From: ZYF759 sp046297455
GTDB taxonomy: Bacteria > Pseudomonadota > Alphaproteobacteria > Rhizobiales > Rhizobiaceae
Direction: 5' to 3'
NCBI GenBank assembly: GCA_046297455.1
Contig: JBKBIT010000004.1
Span: 117,436 to 181,435 of the forward strand
Length of the DNA: 64,000 nt
In this document: piece after piece, positions 8,832 to 15,990 of the stretch
How positions within the stretch are numbered: position 1 is the first letter of the stretch
How the letters are laid out: each line of letters begins with the position of its first letter
The notes under the pieces: model-generated
Told to the model about the DNA's origin: nothing
What the model saw: the letters and a program-made list of their open reading frames with translations, nothing else
Databases searched by the model: none
Translations under genes and position numbers: made by a program

Positions 8832-10268
8832 TCAGAACATCTTTGCCAGATCATCGGCCCAGGCCGCCGCGCCCAGCTCGGCGCGATCCATGCCGAGAAA
8901 CAGCTCGCAGAACCGTTCGGAGGCAGAGGGCCCCAGGACGGTGCCGGCATTGGCCATGGCCTTGGCGACGATCTCATGGTCGGGCACCGGCATCTCGGGC
9001 GCGCCGGAATTGATCTGTTGGCGCTGGCGGAGCGTCTCGCCGCTCTTCAGCTTCACGATCACTTCGCCCGAATAGTGGCGGGGGAACCCGGATGCGTCGT
9101 CGATCTCGTATCGGACGCGCTGTGCCAGCGAGAGCACGGCCTGATCCTGAAGTGCGGCGCCATCGACGTCGGCTAGGCTGACCCGCCCTTTCGTGAGGCC
9201 CGTGGCAACCAGGAAGGGGATGGAGAATTGCGCATCGTAGCCGTTTTTGGGACGGCGCTTGTTGTCGATCGGCTCGCAGATGGTCTGAACCGTTTCACGC
9301 GCGACCAGCGCGGTGACCTGCTCGATCTCCGCCGCGTCCGACAGCCGGGCAGACAGGGCGATCGCGGCATCGATGCAGCCATGGGTCAGGTGACAGGCGG
9401 GGTAGGGCTTGATCGCGGTCTGCAGGAGCTCCCATTCCGTGCCCAGACCGGCGGTGGCCGCGCCATAGTCGCAGGCCGTATCGTCGCCGCCGAGATAGGT
9501 GCGGAACAGGCCGAAGCGGCCGGAATAGGGGGAAGAGGCGCCGACATAGCCCGCTTGCGCCATGGCGGCTGCGGTGAGGCCGGCCGACGCTGCCCAGCCT
9601 GGGTGCAGGCGCTTGGTCCAGGCCCCGTCTTCCAGGAACTCCAGTGTGCCGGAGGCCATCGACAATGCGATGCCCTGGGCGTGGTGCAGCTGGTCGACGC
9701 TCAGTCCCATCAATCGCCCGGCGGTCAGCGCCGCCGCGGGGGCGTTGCAGATGCCCGACGGGTGGAAGCCGACGCCATGGAAGGCGCCATGCGCCACGCT
9801 GGCAAGCCGCACGGAAGCCTCTACGCCGACCAGGTAGGCGGTCACGAACTCCATCATGGTGGCATTTGTCATGACCGCCGCCGACAACACTGCGGGAAAC
9901 TGGGCAACCGTCGGATGGATGACGCCGCGCAGATGGGTGTCGTCGAAATCCAGCCCGTGGGACAGCAAGCCATTTATCGTTGCTGCGTCGCGCGGCGACC
10001 ATCTGGCCTTGAAGCCCAGGACCGGAACAAGTCCTTCGCCGGCCAGCGTGGACAGCCCGTCGAAGGCGGCGCGGCCGAAATCATGCATGGATGAAGCGAC
10101 ACCGATCCCGGCAGCATCGAGCATATGATGAAGGGCGCGTTCGCGGACCCGCTGCGGGATCGCCGTGTCGGTGACGTCATGGGCGAAACGCGCCAGCTCT
10201 CTGGCAATGGCCCCCGGTGCTGGCCTGTCCGGTGCCGCTGGTGCGCTTTGCTCCTGGCTCGACAGCAT
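8832..10268 (-). CDS. MmgE/PrpD family protein
   Basis: A 478-aa protein of the MmgE/PrpD fold, which includes 2-methylcitrate dehydratase and cis-aconitate decarboxylase. Recognisable segments are NGLLSHGLDFDDTHL, HGAFHGVGFHPSGICNAPAAA, WTKRLHPGWAASAG and KPYPACHLTHGCIDAA, which cover the helical domain and active-site lid. It belongs to the leftward catabolic operon. With a CoA-transferase, MaoC hydratase and HMG-CoA-lyase-like enzyme beside it, it could supply or dehydrate a branched polycarboxylate. True PrpD activity is not implied, because many MmgE/PrpD proteins in catabolic operons have unknown reactions. Confidence 0.85.
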   Translation of the reverse strand: MLSSQEQSAPAAPDRPAPGAIARELARFAHDVTDTAIPQRVRERALHHMLDAAGIGVASSMHDFGRAAFDGLSTLAGEGLVPVLGFKARWSPRDAATINGLLSHGLDFDDTHLRGVIHPTVAQFPAVLSAAVMTNATMMEFVTAYLVGVEASVRLASVAHGAFHGVGFHPSGICNAPAAALTAGRLMGLSVDQLHHAQGIALSMASGTLEFLEDGAWTKRLHPGWAASAGLTAAAMAQAGYVGASSPYSGRFGLFRTYLGGDDTACDYGAATAGLGTEWELLQTAIKPYPACHLTHGCIDAAIALSARLSDAAEIEQVTALVARETVQTICEPIDNKRRPKNGYDAQFSIPFLVATGLTKGRVSLADVDGAALQDQAVLSLAQRVRYEIDDASGFPRHYSGEVIVKLKSGETLRQRQQINSGAPEMPVPDHEIVAKAMANAGTVLGPSASERFCELFLGMDRAELGAAAWADDLAKMF

Positions 10269-10291
10269 TGACGTTCCTCCCCATGATCTTG

Positions 10292-10924
10292 TCAGCTGGC
10301 TGCACTGCTCCGGTAGTGGGCCATCACCTCGCCGCTCTCCATCAGGTCGGCATATTTCTGGCCCATATCGAACAGATTGGCCTCATGCGGGCCGAGGGCG
10401 CGATCGCCGACGCAATCAATCAACACCATGGTGCGGTAATTGCTGCTGACGCAGTCGACAACGCTGGCGCGCACGCAGCCCGACGTGGTGCAGCCGGCGA
10501 TCAGCACGGTATCGACGCCGCGATGGTGCAGCCAGGCGGCCAGTTCGGTTGCGAAGAAGGCGGAGGCCTGCCGCTTGCGAATGACGAGCTCGCCCGGCGC
10601 CGGCGCCAGTTGCGGCACGATCTGGGACAATTCGCTGTCCTCGGTGAGCTTGAGCAGGCTCGGCACCTTGGCCGTGAAGGCGCCGGCGTCCGAACCGTCA
10701 TCGGCATAGACCACCCTTGTGTGGGCCACCGGCCAGCCCATCTGGCGGGCAAAGGCCAGCAGCTCGACCGTGCGGTCTATGGCCGGGGCGATGTTGCCGC
10801 CGCCGAAATGGGCCGGATCGGTAAAGCCCACCACGAAGTCGATGATGAGCAGCGCCGGCCGTTCGCCCAAACCCATCTTCTGAGCGAAGCCCTGGCTACG
10901 ATAGATTTCGGTCTCGTCGGTCAT
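10292..10924 (-). CDS. Isochorismatase-fold amidohydrolase, N-carbamoylsarcosine amidase-like
   Basis: A 210-aa cysteine hydrolase of the isochorismatase superfamily. The Asp-Lys-Cys triad is visible: D in ALLIIDFVVGF, K in ELVIRKRQASAFFAT, and C in VLIAGCTTSGCVRASVVD. The CTTSGCVR block is typical of N-carbamoylsarcosine amidase and maleamate amidohydrolase rather than isochorismatase proper. It would hydrolyse a carbamoyl or amide nitrogen from a small acid. A second, clearly related copy lies at 12688-13323 at the end of the hyuA-hyuB operon. Two such amidases in adjacent operons suggest sequential or parallel nitrogen removal. Confidence 0.88.
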   Translation of the reverse strand: MTDETEIYRSQGFAQKMGLGERPALLIIDFVVGFTDPAHFGGGNIAPAIDRTVELLAFARQMGWPVAHTRVVYADDGSDAGAFTAKVPSLLKLTEDSELSQIVPQLAPAPGELVIRKRQASAFFATELAAWLHHRGVDTVLIAGCTTSGCVRASVVDCVSSNYRTMVLIDCVGDRALGPHEANLFDMGQKYADLMESGEVMAHYRSSAAS

Positions 10925-10953
10925 GGCGTCACCCCAGTTGTCCTCTTCGTCGG

Positions 10954-11868
10954 CTATTCTGCCGCTTCATCCAGCGGCGGGGGAAAACGCCCCGCCTTGT
11001 GAAGCATGCCCGGTGGAACGATCTCCAGCGCCTTTCCAAGCCAGCGCGCGGTTTCCATCAAGGCATCGAGATCGAGCCCGGTGGAAACGCCCATCCGGTC
11101 CAGCATGTAGACGAGATCCTCGGTCGGTATGTTGCCCGTCGCCGCCGGCGCGAACGGGCAGCCGCCAATGCCGCCGATCGATGAATCCAGCCTGCTTGCG
11201 CCGGCCTCGATCGCCGCCACTGCGTTCGCAAGACCCGTGTTGCGGGTGTTGTGCAGGTGGCAGCGCAACGGCATGCCGGGCAGGGCCTCCGCCACCGCGC
11301 GCAGCTTGCGCTTGATGTCGGTGGGTGCAGCAGCGCCGATCGTATCGGCCAGGGCGATCTCGTGCGGTGCATGTTCGGCCAGTCGTGCCGCGATCTCCAC
11401 CACCCGGCCGACCTCCACCTCGCCTTCGAAGGGACAGCCGAAACTGGCGCCGATGGTTGCACCGACCCTGATCCCGGCCTGGCTGGCCAAGGCCGCAATC
11501 CGCGACCATGCATCCAGCGTTTCCTCGACCGAGACACCCTGGTTGCGACGGTTGAAGGTCTCCGTGGCGACGACAACGAAATTGATCTCGTCAATGCCGC
11601 AAGCCTGCGCCCGCTCGAAACCGCGCTCGTTCATCACGAGACCGATATAGGTCGCGTCTCCGCGGGGCAGGCGGCGCACCAGTTCATCGGAATCCGCCAT
11701 TTGCGGAACCCGTTTGGGATTGACGAAACTGGCCACTTCCAGGCGACGCAAGCCGGATTCAACAGCACGCGTGACAAGCTCCAGCTTGGTGTCGGTGTCG
11801 AGAAGCTTGCGCTCGTTCTGGATGCCGTCGCGCGGTGAAACCTCGATAATCTCCACGGCTGCGCTCAC
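10954..11868 (-). CDS. Hydroxymethylglutaryl-CoA lyase-like enzyme
   Basis: A 304-aa TIM-barrel lyase. It has the catalytic start motif EVSPRDGIQNE, the metal-binding HLHNTRNTGLAN and the HMG-CoA lyase signature IGGIGGCPFAPAATGN, including the active-site cysteine. The start is taken as GTG at 11868 because GGAGG lies about 10 nt upstream; the longer ATG version at 11898 has no such site. It heads the leftward operon and so presumably performs the carbon-carbon cleavage of a 3-hydroxy-3-methyl-acyl-CoA or related thioester made by the CoA-transferase, dehydrogenase and hydratase. Leucine catabolism is less likely because no methylcrotonyl-CoA carboxylase genes are present. Confidence 0.9.
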   Translation of the reverse strand: MSAAVEIIEVSPRDGIQNERKLLDTDTKLELVTRAVESGLRRLEVASFVNPKRVPQMADSDELVRRLPRGDATYIGLVMNERGFERAQACGIDEINFVVVATETFNRRNQGVSVEETLDAWSRIAALASQAGIRVGATIGASFGCPFEGEVEVGRVVEIAARLAEHAPHEIALADTIGAAAPTDIKRKLRAVAEALPGMPLRCHLHNTRNTGLANAVAAIEAGASRLDSSIGGIGGCPFAPAATGNIPTEDLVYMLDRMGVSTGLDLDALMETARWLGKALEIVPPGMLHKAGRFPPPLDEAAE

Positions 11869-11903
11869 TTGCCGAGACCTCCGAACGTCAAGCTGCATCT
11901 AAA

Positions 11904-11913
11904 TGTCCAGACA
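11904..11913. promoter_or_regulatory. Palindromic TGTCCAGACA operator candidate
   Basis: TGTC-CA-GACA, a 4-bp inverted repeat around CA, lies between the leftward HMG-CoA-lyase operon (start 11868) and the rightward coiled-coil gene (start 11938). It resembles HutC-family GntR operators. A close relative, TTTGTCCAGACCAA, lies at 18328-18341 between hyuA and the ABC transporter. The GntR/HutC protein encoded at 3807-4565 is the obvious candidate ligand. Confidence 0.5.
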
Positions 11914-11937
11914 AACTCTACAGCCTTGTGAGGACCC

Positions 11938-12684
11938 ATGCAACGCGCAGAAAACAGGATATGTGCGCAGGCAGGTGGTCGGTACGGAAAGGAAGGTAAT
12001 GCTTTATCAACCATGATCGGCAATAACTTGATCAGATTTCCATTCGTGGGGGCCGTCCGTCGGGACGGTACGGTCATGGTGTATTCCAACGCGACAGGCG
12101 CTTCACAATCGGATCCCGCAGGGCTTGCGGCGACCCAGGCGGAGCTCGCCCAGCGTGAACGCACGATTGCCGAACTCGAAGCACTGGTGCGGCGTCAGAT
12201 GGAGATGCTCGGCCGTTATGACACGATGGTGGACGAGCTTGCGCAGCGCGGCCAGTTGCGCGGAGCGGGCAGAGACGGAACAAGCGCGTCGATGGAACGT
12301 GTGCTGGCGCTGCTCGATCAGGCGATCGCAAAGGCTGAACAACTCAACGAGCGCAACAGGGGGCTGGAAAGCTCCCTCGATCGCACGATAGCACTGCTCG
12401 AGCGGTCACTGGTGACGCAGGAGGCAATGGCCGGCAGGGGGCAGCAGCCTTCCAGCGTGGCGCCTTCGGCGGATATGGAACAGACGCTCGCCAAATACGA
12501 CCGCATGCTTGAGCGTTCGCTGGCTGCGCTCGAGGAAAGCTACCGCGCCACCACAGCGACCCGCAAGGAACTGGACGACCGGGATCGCTTGTTGACGCGC
12601 ACGCTCGACCTTCTCCAGACGGCGGTGGACGAACAGGATGACAAGCCTGCCCGCTCCAGCGTGCTGGGTCGTCTCTTCAGCTGA
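11938..12684 (+). CDS. Coiled-coil protein of unknown function
   Basis: Up to 248 residues with no recognised catalytic domain. From about residue 60 to the end it is rich in Glu, Arg, Leu and Gln with heptad-like spacing (AELAQRERTIAELEALVRR, ALLDQAIAKAEQLNER, ELDDRDRLLTRTLDLLQTAVDEQ), so a long alpha-helical coiled coil is expected. No signal peptide or membrane segment is seen. The ATG at 11938 has GAGGA close upstream; internal starts at 12013 and 12076 are possible. It is transcribed alone, divergent from the catabolic operon and convergent with the second isochorismatase-fold gene. Its IAELE heptad recurs in the N-terminal helices of the nearby HyuA and ABC permease, so it may be a partner protein for them. 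Confidence 0.75.
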   Translation: MQRAENRICAQAGGRYGKEGNALSTMIGNNLIRFPFVGAVRRDGTVMVYSNATGASQSDPAGLAATQAELAQRERTIAELEALVRRQMEMLGRYDTMVDELAQRGQLRGAGRDGTSASMERVLALLDQAIAKAEQLNERNRGLESSLDRTIALLERSLVTQEAMAGRGQQPSSVAPSADMEQTLAKYDRMLERSLAALEESYRATTATRKELDDRDRLLTRTLDLLQTAVDEQDDKPARSSVLGRLFS

Positions 12685-12687
12685 TCG

Positions 12688-13323
12688 TCAGCTGTTTCGC
12701 CTGCGGATGTCGTCCAGATAGGCGAGGCTCTCCTCCAGTCCGACGATATCGCAATAGCGCCGTCCGACATCCCGCAGATTATCGCGGTGAGGGCCTTCGT
12801 CCATGTCGCCCACGCAGGGCTCCGGTACCATCACGCGGTAGCCAAATGAAAAGGCATCGATGACGCTGGCGCGTACGCAGCCCGACGTCGTGCAGCCGAC
12901 GACAAAGACCGTGTCCACCCGCTCCTTGATAAAATACTGCACGACCGCCGTCTGGAAGAACACGGAAGGGCCTGTCTTGCAGAACACGGCATCGTAGTCC
13001 GGGTCGTAGGTCCTGGGGTCCAGATCGGTGCCCGGCTTGCCGTGATGGAAGTCGTTGACGACTGTCGGGATCTTCCACAGAGGCGCGTCCCGCGCGCTCG
13101 AATAGGCGGTATAGATATTGGCGACCGGAGCCCGCGCCGCCCGCGCCGCCCGCAGCAGCGTTGCGGTATTCTCGACCGCCTGCGCAATCATCGGGCTCTT
13201 GCCCAGAGGAAACTGCGGATCCGTGAAGGCGGTCTGGAAATCGACCACCGCGATTCCCGGTTTTTCGCCGAAGCCGATGCGATCCGTTGCCCGATAGCCG
13301 GCGGTCTCATAGGCGTCATTCAT
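12688..13323 (-). CDS. Isochorismatase-fold amidohydrolase, second copy
   Basis: A 211-aa cysteine hydrolase paralogous to the protein at 10292-10924. Triad residues are D in GIAVVDFQTAF, K in DAVFCKTGPSVFFQT, and C in VFVVGCTTSGCVRASVID. It is the last gene of the leftward hyuA-hyuB-yrdC-like operon; its start overlaps the stop of the YrdC-like gene by 4 bp. In N-methylhydantoin catabolism an ATP-dependent HyuA/HyuB amidohydrolase is followed by N-carbamoylsarcosine amidase of this superfamily, so the pairing here makes biochemical sense. The exact carbamoyl or amide substrate remains open. Confidence 0.88.
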   Translation of the reverse strand: MNDAYETAGYRATDRIGFGEKPGIAVVDFQTAFTDPQFPLGKSPMIAQAVENTATLLRAARAARAPVANIYTAYSSARDAPLWKIPTVVNDFHHGKPGTDLDPRTYDPDYDAVFCKTGPSVFFQTAVVQYFIKERVDTVFVVGCTTSGCVRASVIDAFSFGYRVMVPEPCVGDMDEGPHRDNLRDVGRRYCDIVGLEESLAYLDDIRRRNS

Positions 13324-14054
13324 CGCGCTGTCCTCTCGGTGATGGTCAGATTGACATCGAAGCGATCCCTGAAAGCGGCCACGAGCCGGTCGAAACAGAC
13401 GCCCACGCGCACCACGGTAAAGTCGGAGAAATCGATGATTGTGCTCGAGCGGCCCTGGTCGTTGGCGTATTTGGATTGGCCGTGATCGATGAAGATGTCG
13501 GCGGCATCGCGCACTTCGGGTTCGATGTCGGCAAAACGGTATTTGGACCCGGCGAGCGACGTGTTGGCCGACGAACCGAACACGGGACGACCTCGCTGTC
13601 GGGACTGCCGGGCGATCTCGTCGTGGAACTGGCCGGCGTTGAGCAGCATGTCGAGTGTGCCCTGCTTTGACGACGAAGCCAGGACGAATGGCTCCACATC
13701 GGCAAAGATGGGGTGGTCGGGCCGGAACGGCGCAACGACTGAAAAAGGCACCTTCTCCTCTTCGACGATCACGCGCACCATCTCGTGCCTGTCATCATCC
13801 ATCAGATGCACCTCGCGCGACAGGCTCCAGTCGCCGAACATGCCCGAAGGCTTTTCGTAGGAACGGCGCTTGGCGGTGAAGATGCGCCGGATTCCCTCCT
13901 CACGCTGGGCGATGACGGCATAGGCAACGTCGAGCGGCAGGATGGCGACGCCGCCATCCTGCAGTTTGTCCAGCACGCCGGCGCATTGCGCCTCCAGTTG
14001 CGGACGCGGCAGCGGGTCGTCTGTGCTGCCGCTGCCGTTGCCCCCGGTATCCAT
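13320..14054 (-). CDS. YrdC/YciO/Sua5-fold protein in hydantoinase operon
   Basis: About 244 residues with a YrdC-like domain. The segment LPLDVAYAVIAQREEGIRRIFTAKRR followed by YEKPSGMF matches the Sua5/YrdC pattern (P-T/D-x-x-Y, then K-x-R and KP), and FGSSANTSLAG matches the family's S-A-N motif. Sua5 and YrdC make threonylcarbamoyl-adenylate from bicarbonate, threonine and ATP. Here the gene is embedded between hyuB and an amidohydrolase, overlapping or abutting both, which argues for a metabolic rather than a tRNA role, for example handling carbamoyl or carboxyl-phosphate groups. The start is uncertain: ATG 14054 directly follows the hyuB stop, and ATG 14075 is also in frame. Confidence 0.8.
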   Translation of the reverse strand: MDTGGNGSGSTDDPLPRPQLEAQCAGVLDKLQDGGVAILPLDVAYAVIAQREEGIRRIFTAKRRSYEKPSGMFGDWSLSREVHLMDDDRHEMVRVIVEEEKVPFSVVAPFRPDHPIFADVEPFVLASSSKQGTLDMLLNAGQFHDEIARQSRQRGRPVFGSSANTSLAGSKYRFADIEPEVRDAADIFIDHGQSKYANDQGRSSTIIDFSDFTVVRVGVCFDRLVAAFRDRFDVNLTITERTAR

Positions 14055-14055
14055 C

Positions 14056-15957
14056 CTATTCGGCGGCTTCGACATGCCTGTCGCGCCGCATCCATTTCTG
14101 GAAGACGGGAGCGGAAGGCGGGTCGAGATGGGTTTCCTTCCGGCACCTTGCCTTGAGTTCCTCGATCGTGCCGCCACGATCGAACATCGGCAACTCGCCG
14201 CGCGTCCTCGACATGTCGTCCCGCAGCCTCTCGGTCGCGGAAACATCGACGGAATAGTCGTCGCGCAGAACCACGCCGTAGCGGCGAGCGCCTTCCTTGG
14301 TCACCAGTCCACGGCGGACGTCCAGGGAGACCTTCTCGGCGTCACGCTTCAAAGGATCGCCCCAGCCGCCGCCACCCCAGGTGTTGAAGTAGAGGATGTC
14401 GCCAGGTTCGACCTTGATCTTGTCGCACTTGGAGGGGAGGTGCTCGCTGGAGCCGTCGCTGCGGACCATGAGTTTCGTCGAACGGCCGCCAGGATGGCCG
14501 CCATTGACGCCCCACGGATAGGTCAGCCAACGGTCGTCGTGGATCGAGATTTCTCCTGGCTCCAGGAACTGATAGCCCATCGAGACGCCGTTTCCGCCCC
14601 GGTGCAGGCCGGCGCCGCCGGAGTCGGGTATCGTCTCATAGGTGACGATGCGCAGCGGGAAATAGGCTTCCAGAAACTCGTTGGGCACGTTCATGAAGGC
14701 AGGCCAGAGCGAATGGCCATCGGGTCCGTCGCCAACCGGTCGACCGGGAATGCCGCCAAAACCGATCTGGTAGAGCTGGTACCACTCGCCCTCCTTGTTG
14801 TAGCCCGAATACATGAAATGCGGGCTGTCGGAGAAACCTGCGGCGTTGAGAGCATCCGGCGCGCCCTGGCCCAGCAATCCGCCCATGATGTCGAAGATGC
14901 GACCAAGCATGTGCGTTCGACACGACAATGCGGCCGGCCGGACTGGCTTGAGGATCGTGCCCTTGGGGATGCGGACCTCGACCAGCGGATAGAACCCGTC
15001 ATTGAACAGGATCTGCGGATCGAAGAGGTTGATGGTGAAGGCGCCGAGGAACATCTTGAACATCTCCTCATTGAGGAGGAAGTTCACCGACGAGATCGAC
15101 TGCGGGTCGGTTCCCTCGAAGTCGAAGATCGCGACGTCGCCCTCGCGCCACAAGGAGCAGGCGACCTTGTAGGGACCCATGCCGATCCCGTCGTCATCGA
15201 TGTAGTCCTCGAAATAGAACTTGTTCGAGCTTTCGGGGATGACCATGTGGATGATGGCCTTCATGGCCTTGTAGTTGCGGTCCAGCATGTCCTGCATCGC
15301 CGAGAAGAACGTGTCGTCGCCGAACCGGTCACAGATTTCATGCACACGCCTTTCGGAAAGGCGGAGCGCGGCGACGATGGCGTTGAAGTCGGACCGGTTC
15401 CACTCTTCCGTGCGCGTGTTGCGCAGGCACATGTCCAGCACTTCCTTGTTGACCTCGCCGCGCCGGTAGATCTTCACCGGCGGGATCTGGATACCCTCCT
15501 CGAAGATCATGTGCGCGTCGGTCGGCAGGGAGCCGGGCACCCGTCCGCCGACATCGGTCAGGTGCCCGAACATCGCACCCCAGGCGACCAGCCTGCCATT
15601 GCGGAAGATCGGCTTCATGGTCAGCCAGTCGTTGAGATGGCTGACCGCGCCATTGCATGAGTAGGGATCGTTGGTGAGGAAGATATCGCCTTCCTCAATG
15701 TCTCCGTCATAGCCCTGGGTGAAGCCCCAGATGAACGACCCGAACTGTCCCACAACCATCTTGCCTTCGGAGTTGGCGATCATGGGAAAGGCGTCGTGCT
15801 GTTCGCGGATGCCCGGCGACATGGCGGTTCGAAAGAGAACCGCATCCATCTCGGTGCGGGCGTTGCGCAAGGCGTTCTCGATGATGTCGAGCGTGATTGG
15901 CTCCACTTCCTCGCGGCGGAAGGGAGTGTCGTTGGTCTGGATGATCTTGGCCGGCAT
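14056..15957 (-). CDS. hyuB: Hydantoinase B / oxoprolinase-type subunit (HyuB)
   Basis: A 633-aa subunit of the HyuA/HyuB (hydantoinase, 5-oxoprolinase, acetone-carboxylase-related) family. Typical segments are EPITLDIIENALRNARTEMDAV with SPGIREQHDAFPMI, DIFLTNDPYSCNGAVSHLND, and near the C-terminus PDSGGAGLHRGGNGVSMGY and ILYFNTWGGGGWGDPLKRD, the glycine-rich block of this family. It forms the catalytic complex with HyuA, encoded 33 bp upstream, to open a cyclic amide or carboxylate at the cost of ATP. The split HyuA/HyuB arrangement distinguishes it from the single-chain 5-oxoprolinase. Caprolactamase, N-methylhydantoinase and acetophenone carboxylase use the same fold, so the substrate is not determined. 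Confidence 0.92.
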   Translation of the reverse strand: MPAKIIQTNDTPFRREEVEPITLDIIENALRNARTEMDAVLFRTAMSPGIREQHDAFPMIANSEGKMVVGQFGSFIWGFTQGYDGDIEEGDIFLTNDPYSCNGAVSHLNDWLTMKPIFRNGRLVAWGAMFGHLTDVGGRVPGSLPTDAHMIFEEGIQIPPVKIYRRGEVNKEVLDMCLRNTRTEEWNRSDFNAIVAALRLSERRVHEICDRFGDDTFFSAMQDMLDRNYKAMKAIIHMVIPESSNKFYFEDYIDDDGIGMGPYKVACSLWREGDVAIFDFEGTDPQSISSVNFLLNEEMFKMFLGAFTINLFDPQILFNDGFYPLVEVRIPKGTILKPVRPAALSCRTHMLGRIFDIMGGLLGQGAPDALNAAGFSDSPHFMYSGYNKEGEWYQLYQIGFGGIPGRPVGDGPDGHSLWPAFMNVPNEFLEAYFPLRIVTYETIPDSGGAGLHRGGNGVSMGYQFLEPGEISIHDDRWLTYPWGVNGGHPGGRSTKLMVRSDGSSEHLPSKCDKIKVEPGDILYFNTWGGGGWGDPLKRDAEKVSLDVRRGLVTKEGARRYGVVLRDDYSVDVSATERLRDDMSRTRGELPMFDRGGTIEELKARCRKETHLDPPSAPVFQKWMRRDRHVEAAE

Positions 15958-15990
15958 TAGCTTGTTCCCCTTTGTTTCCTGGCTGCGCGG

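Noticed and set aside
13942..15660. Long plus-strand open frame opposite hyuB
   Set aside because: Antisense to a frame with diagnostic hydantoinase motifs; no domain pattern or ribosome binding site was found.
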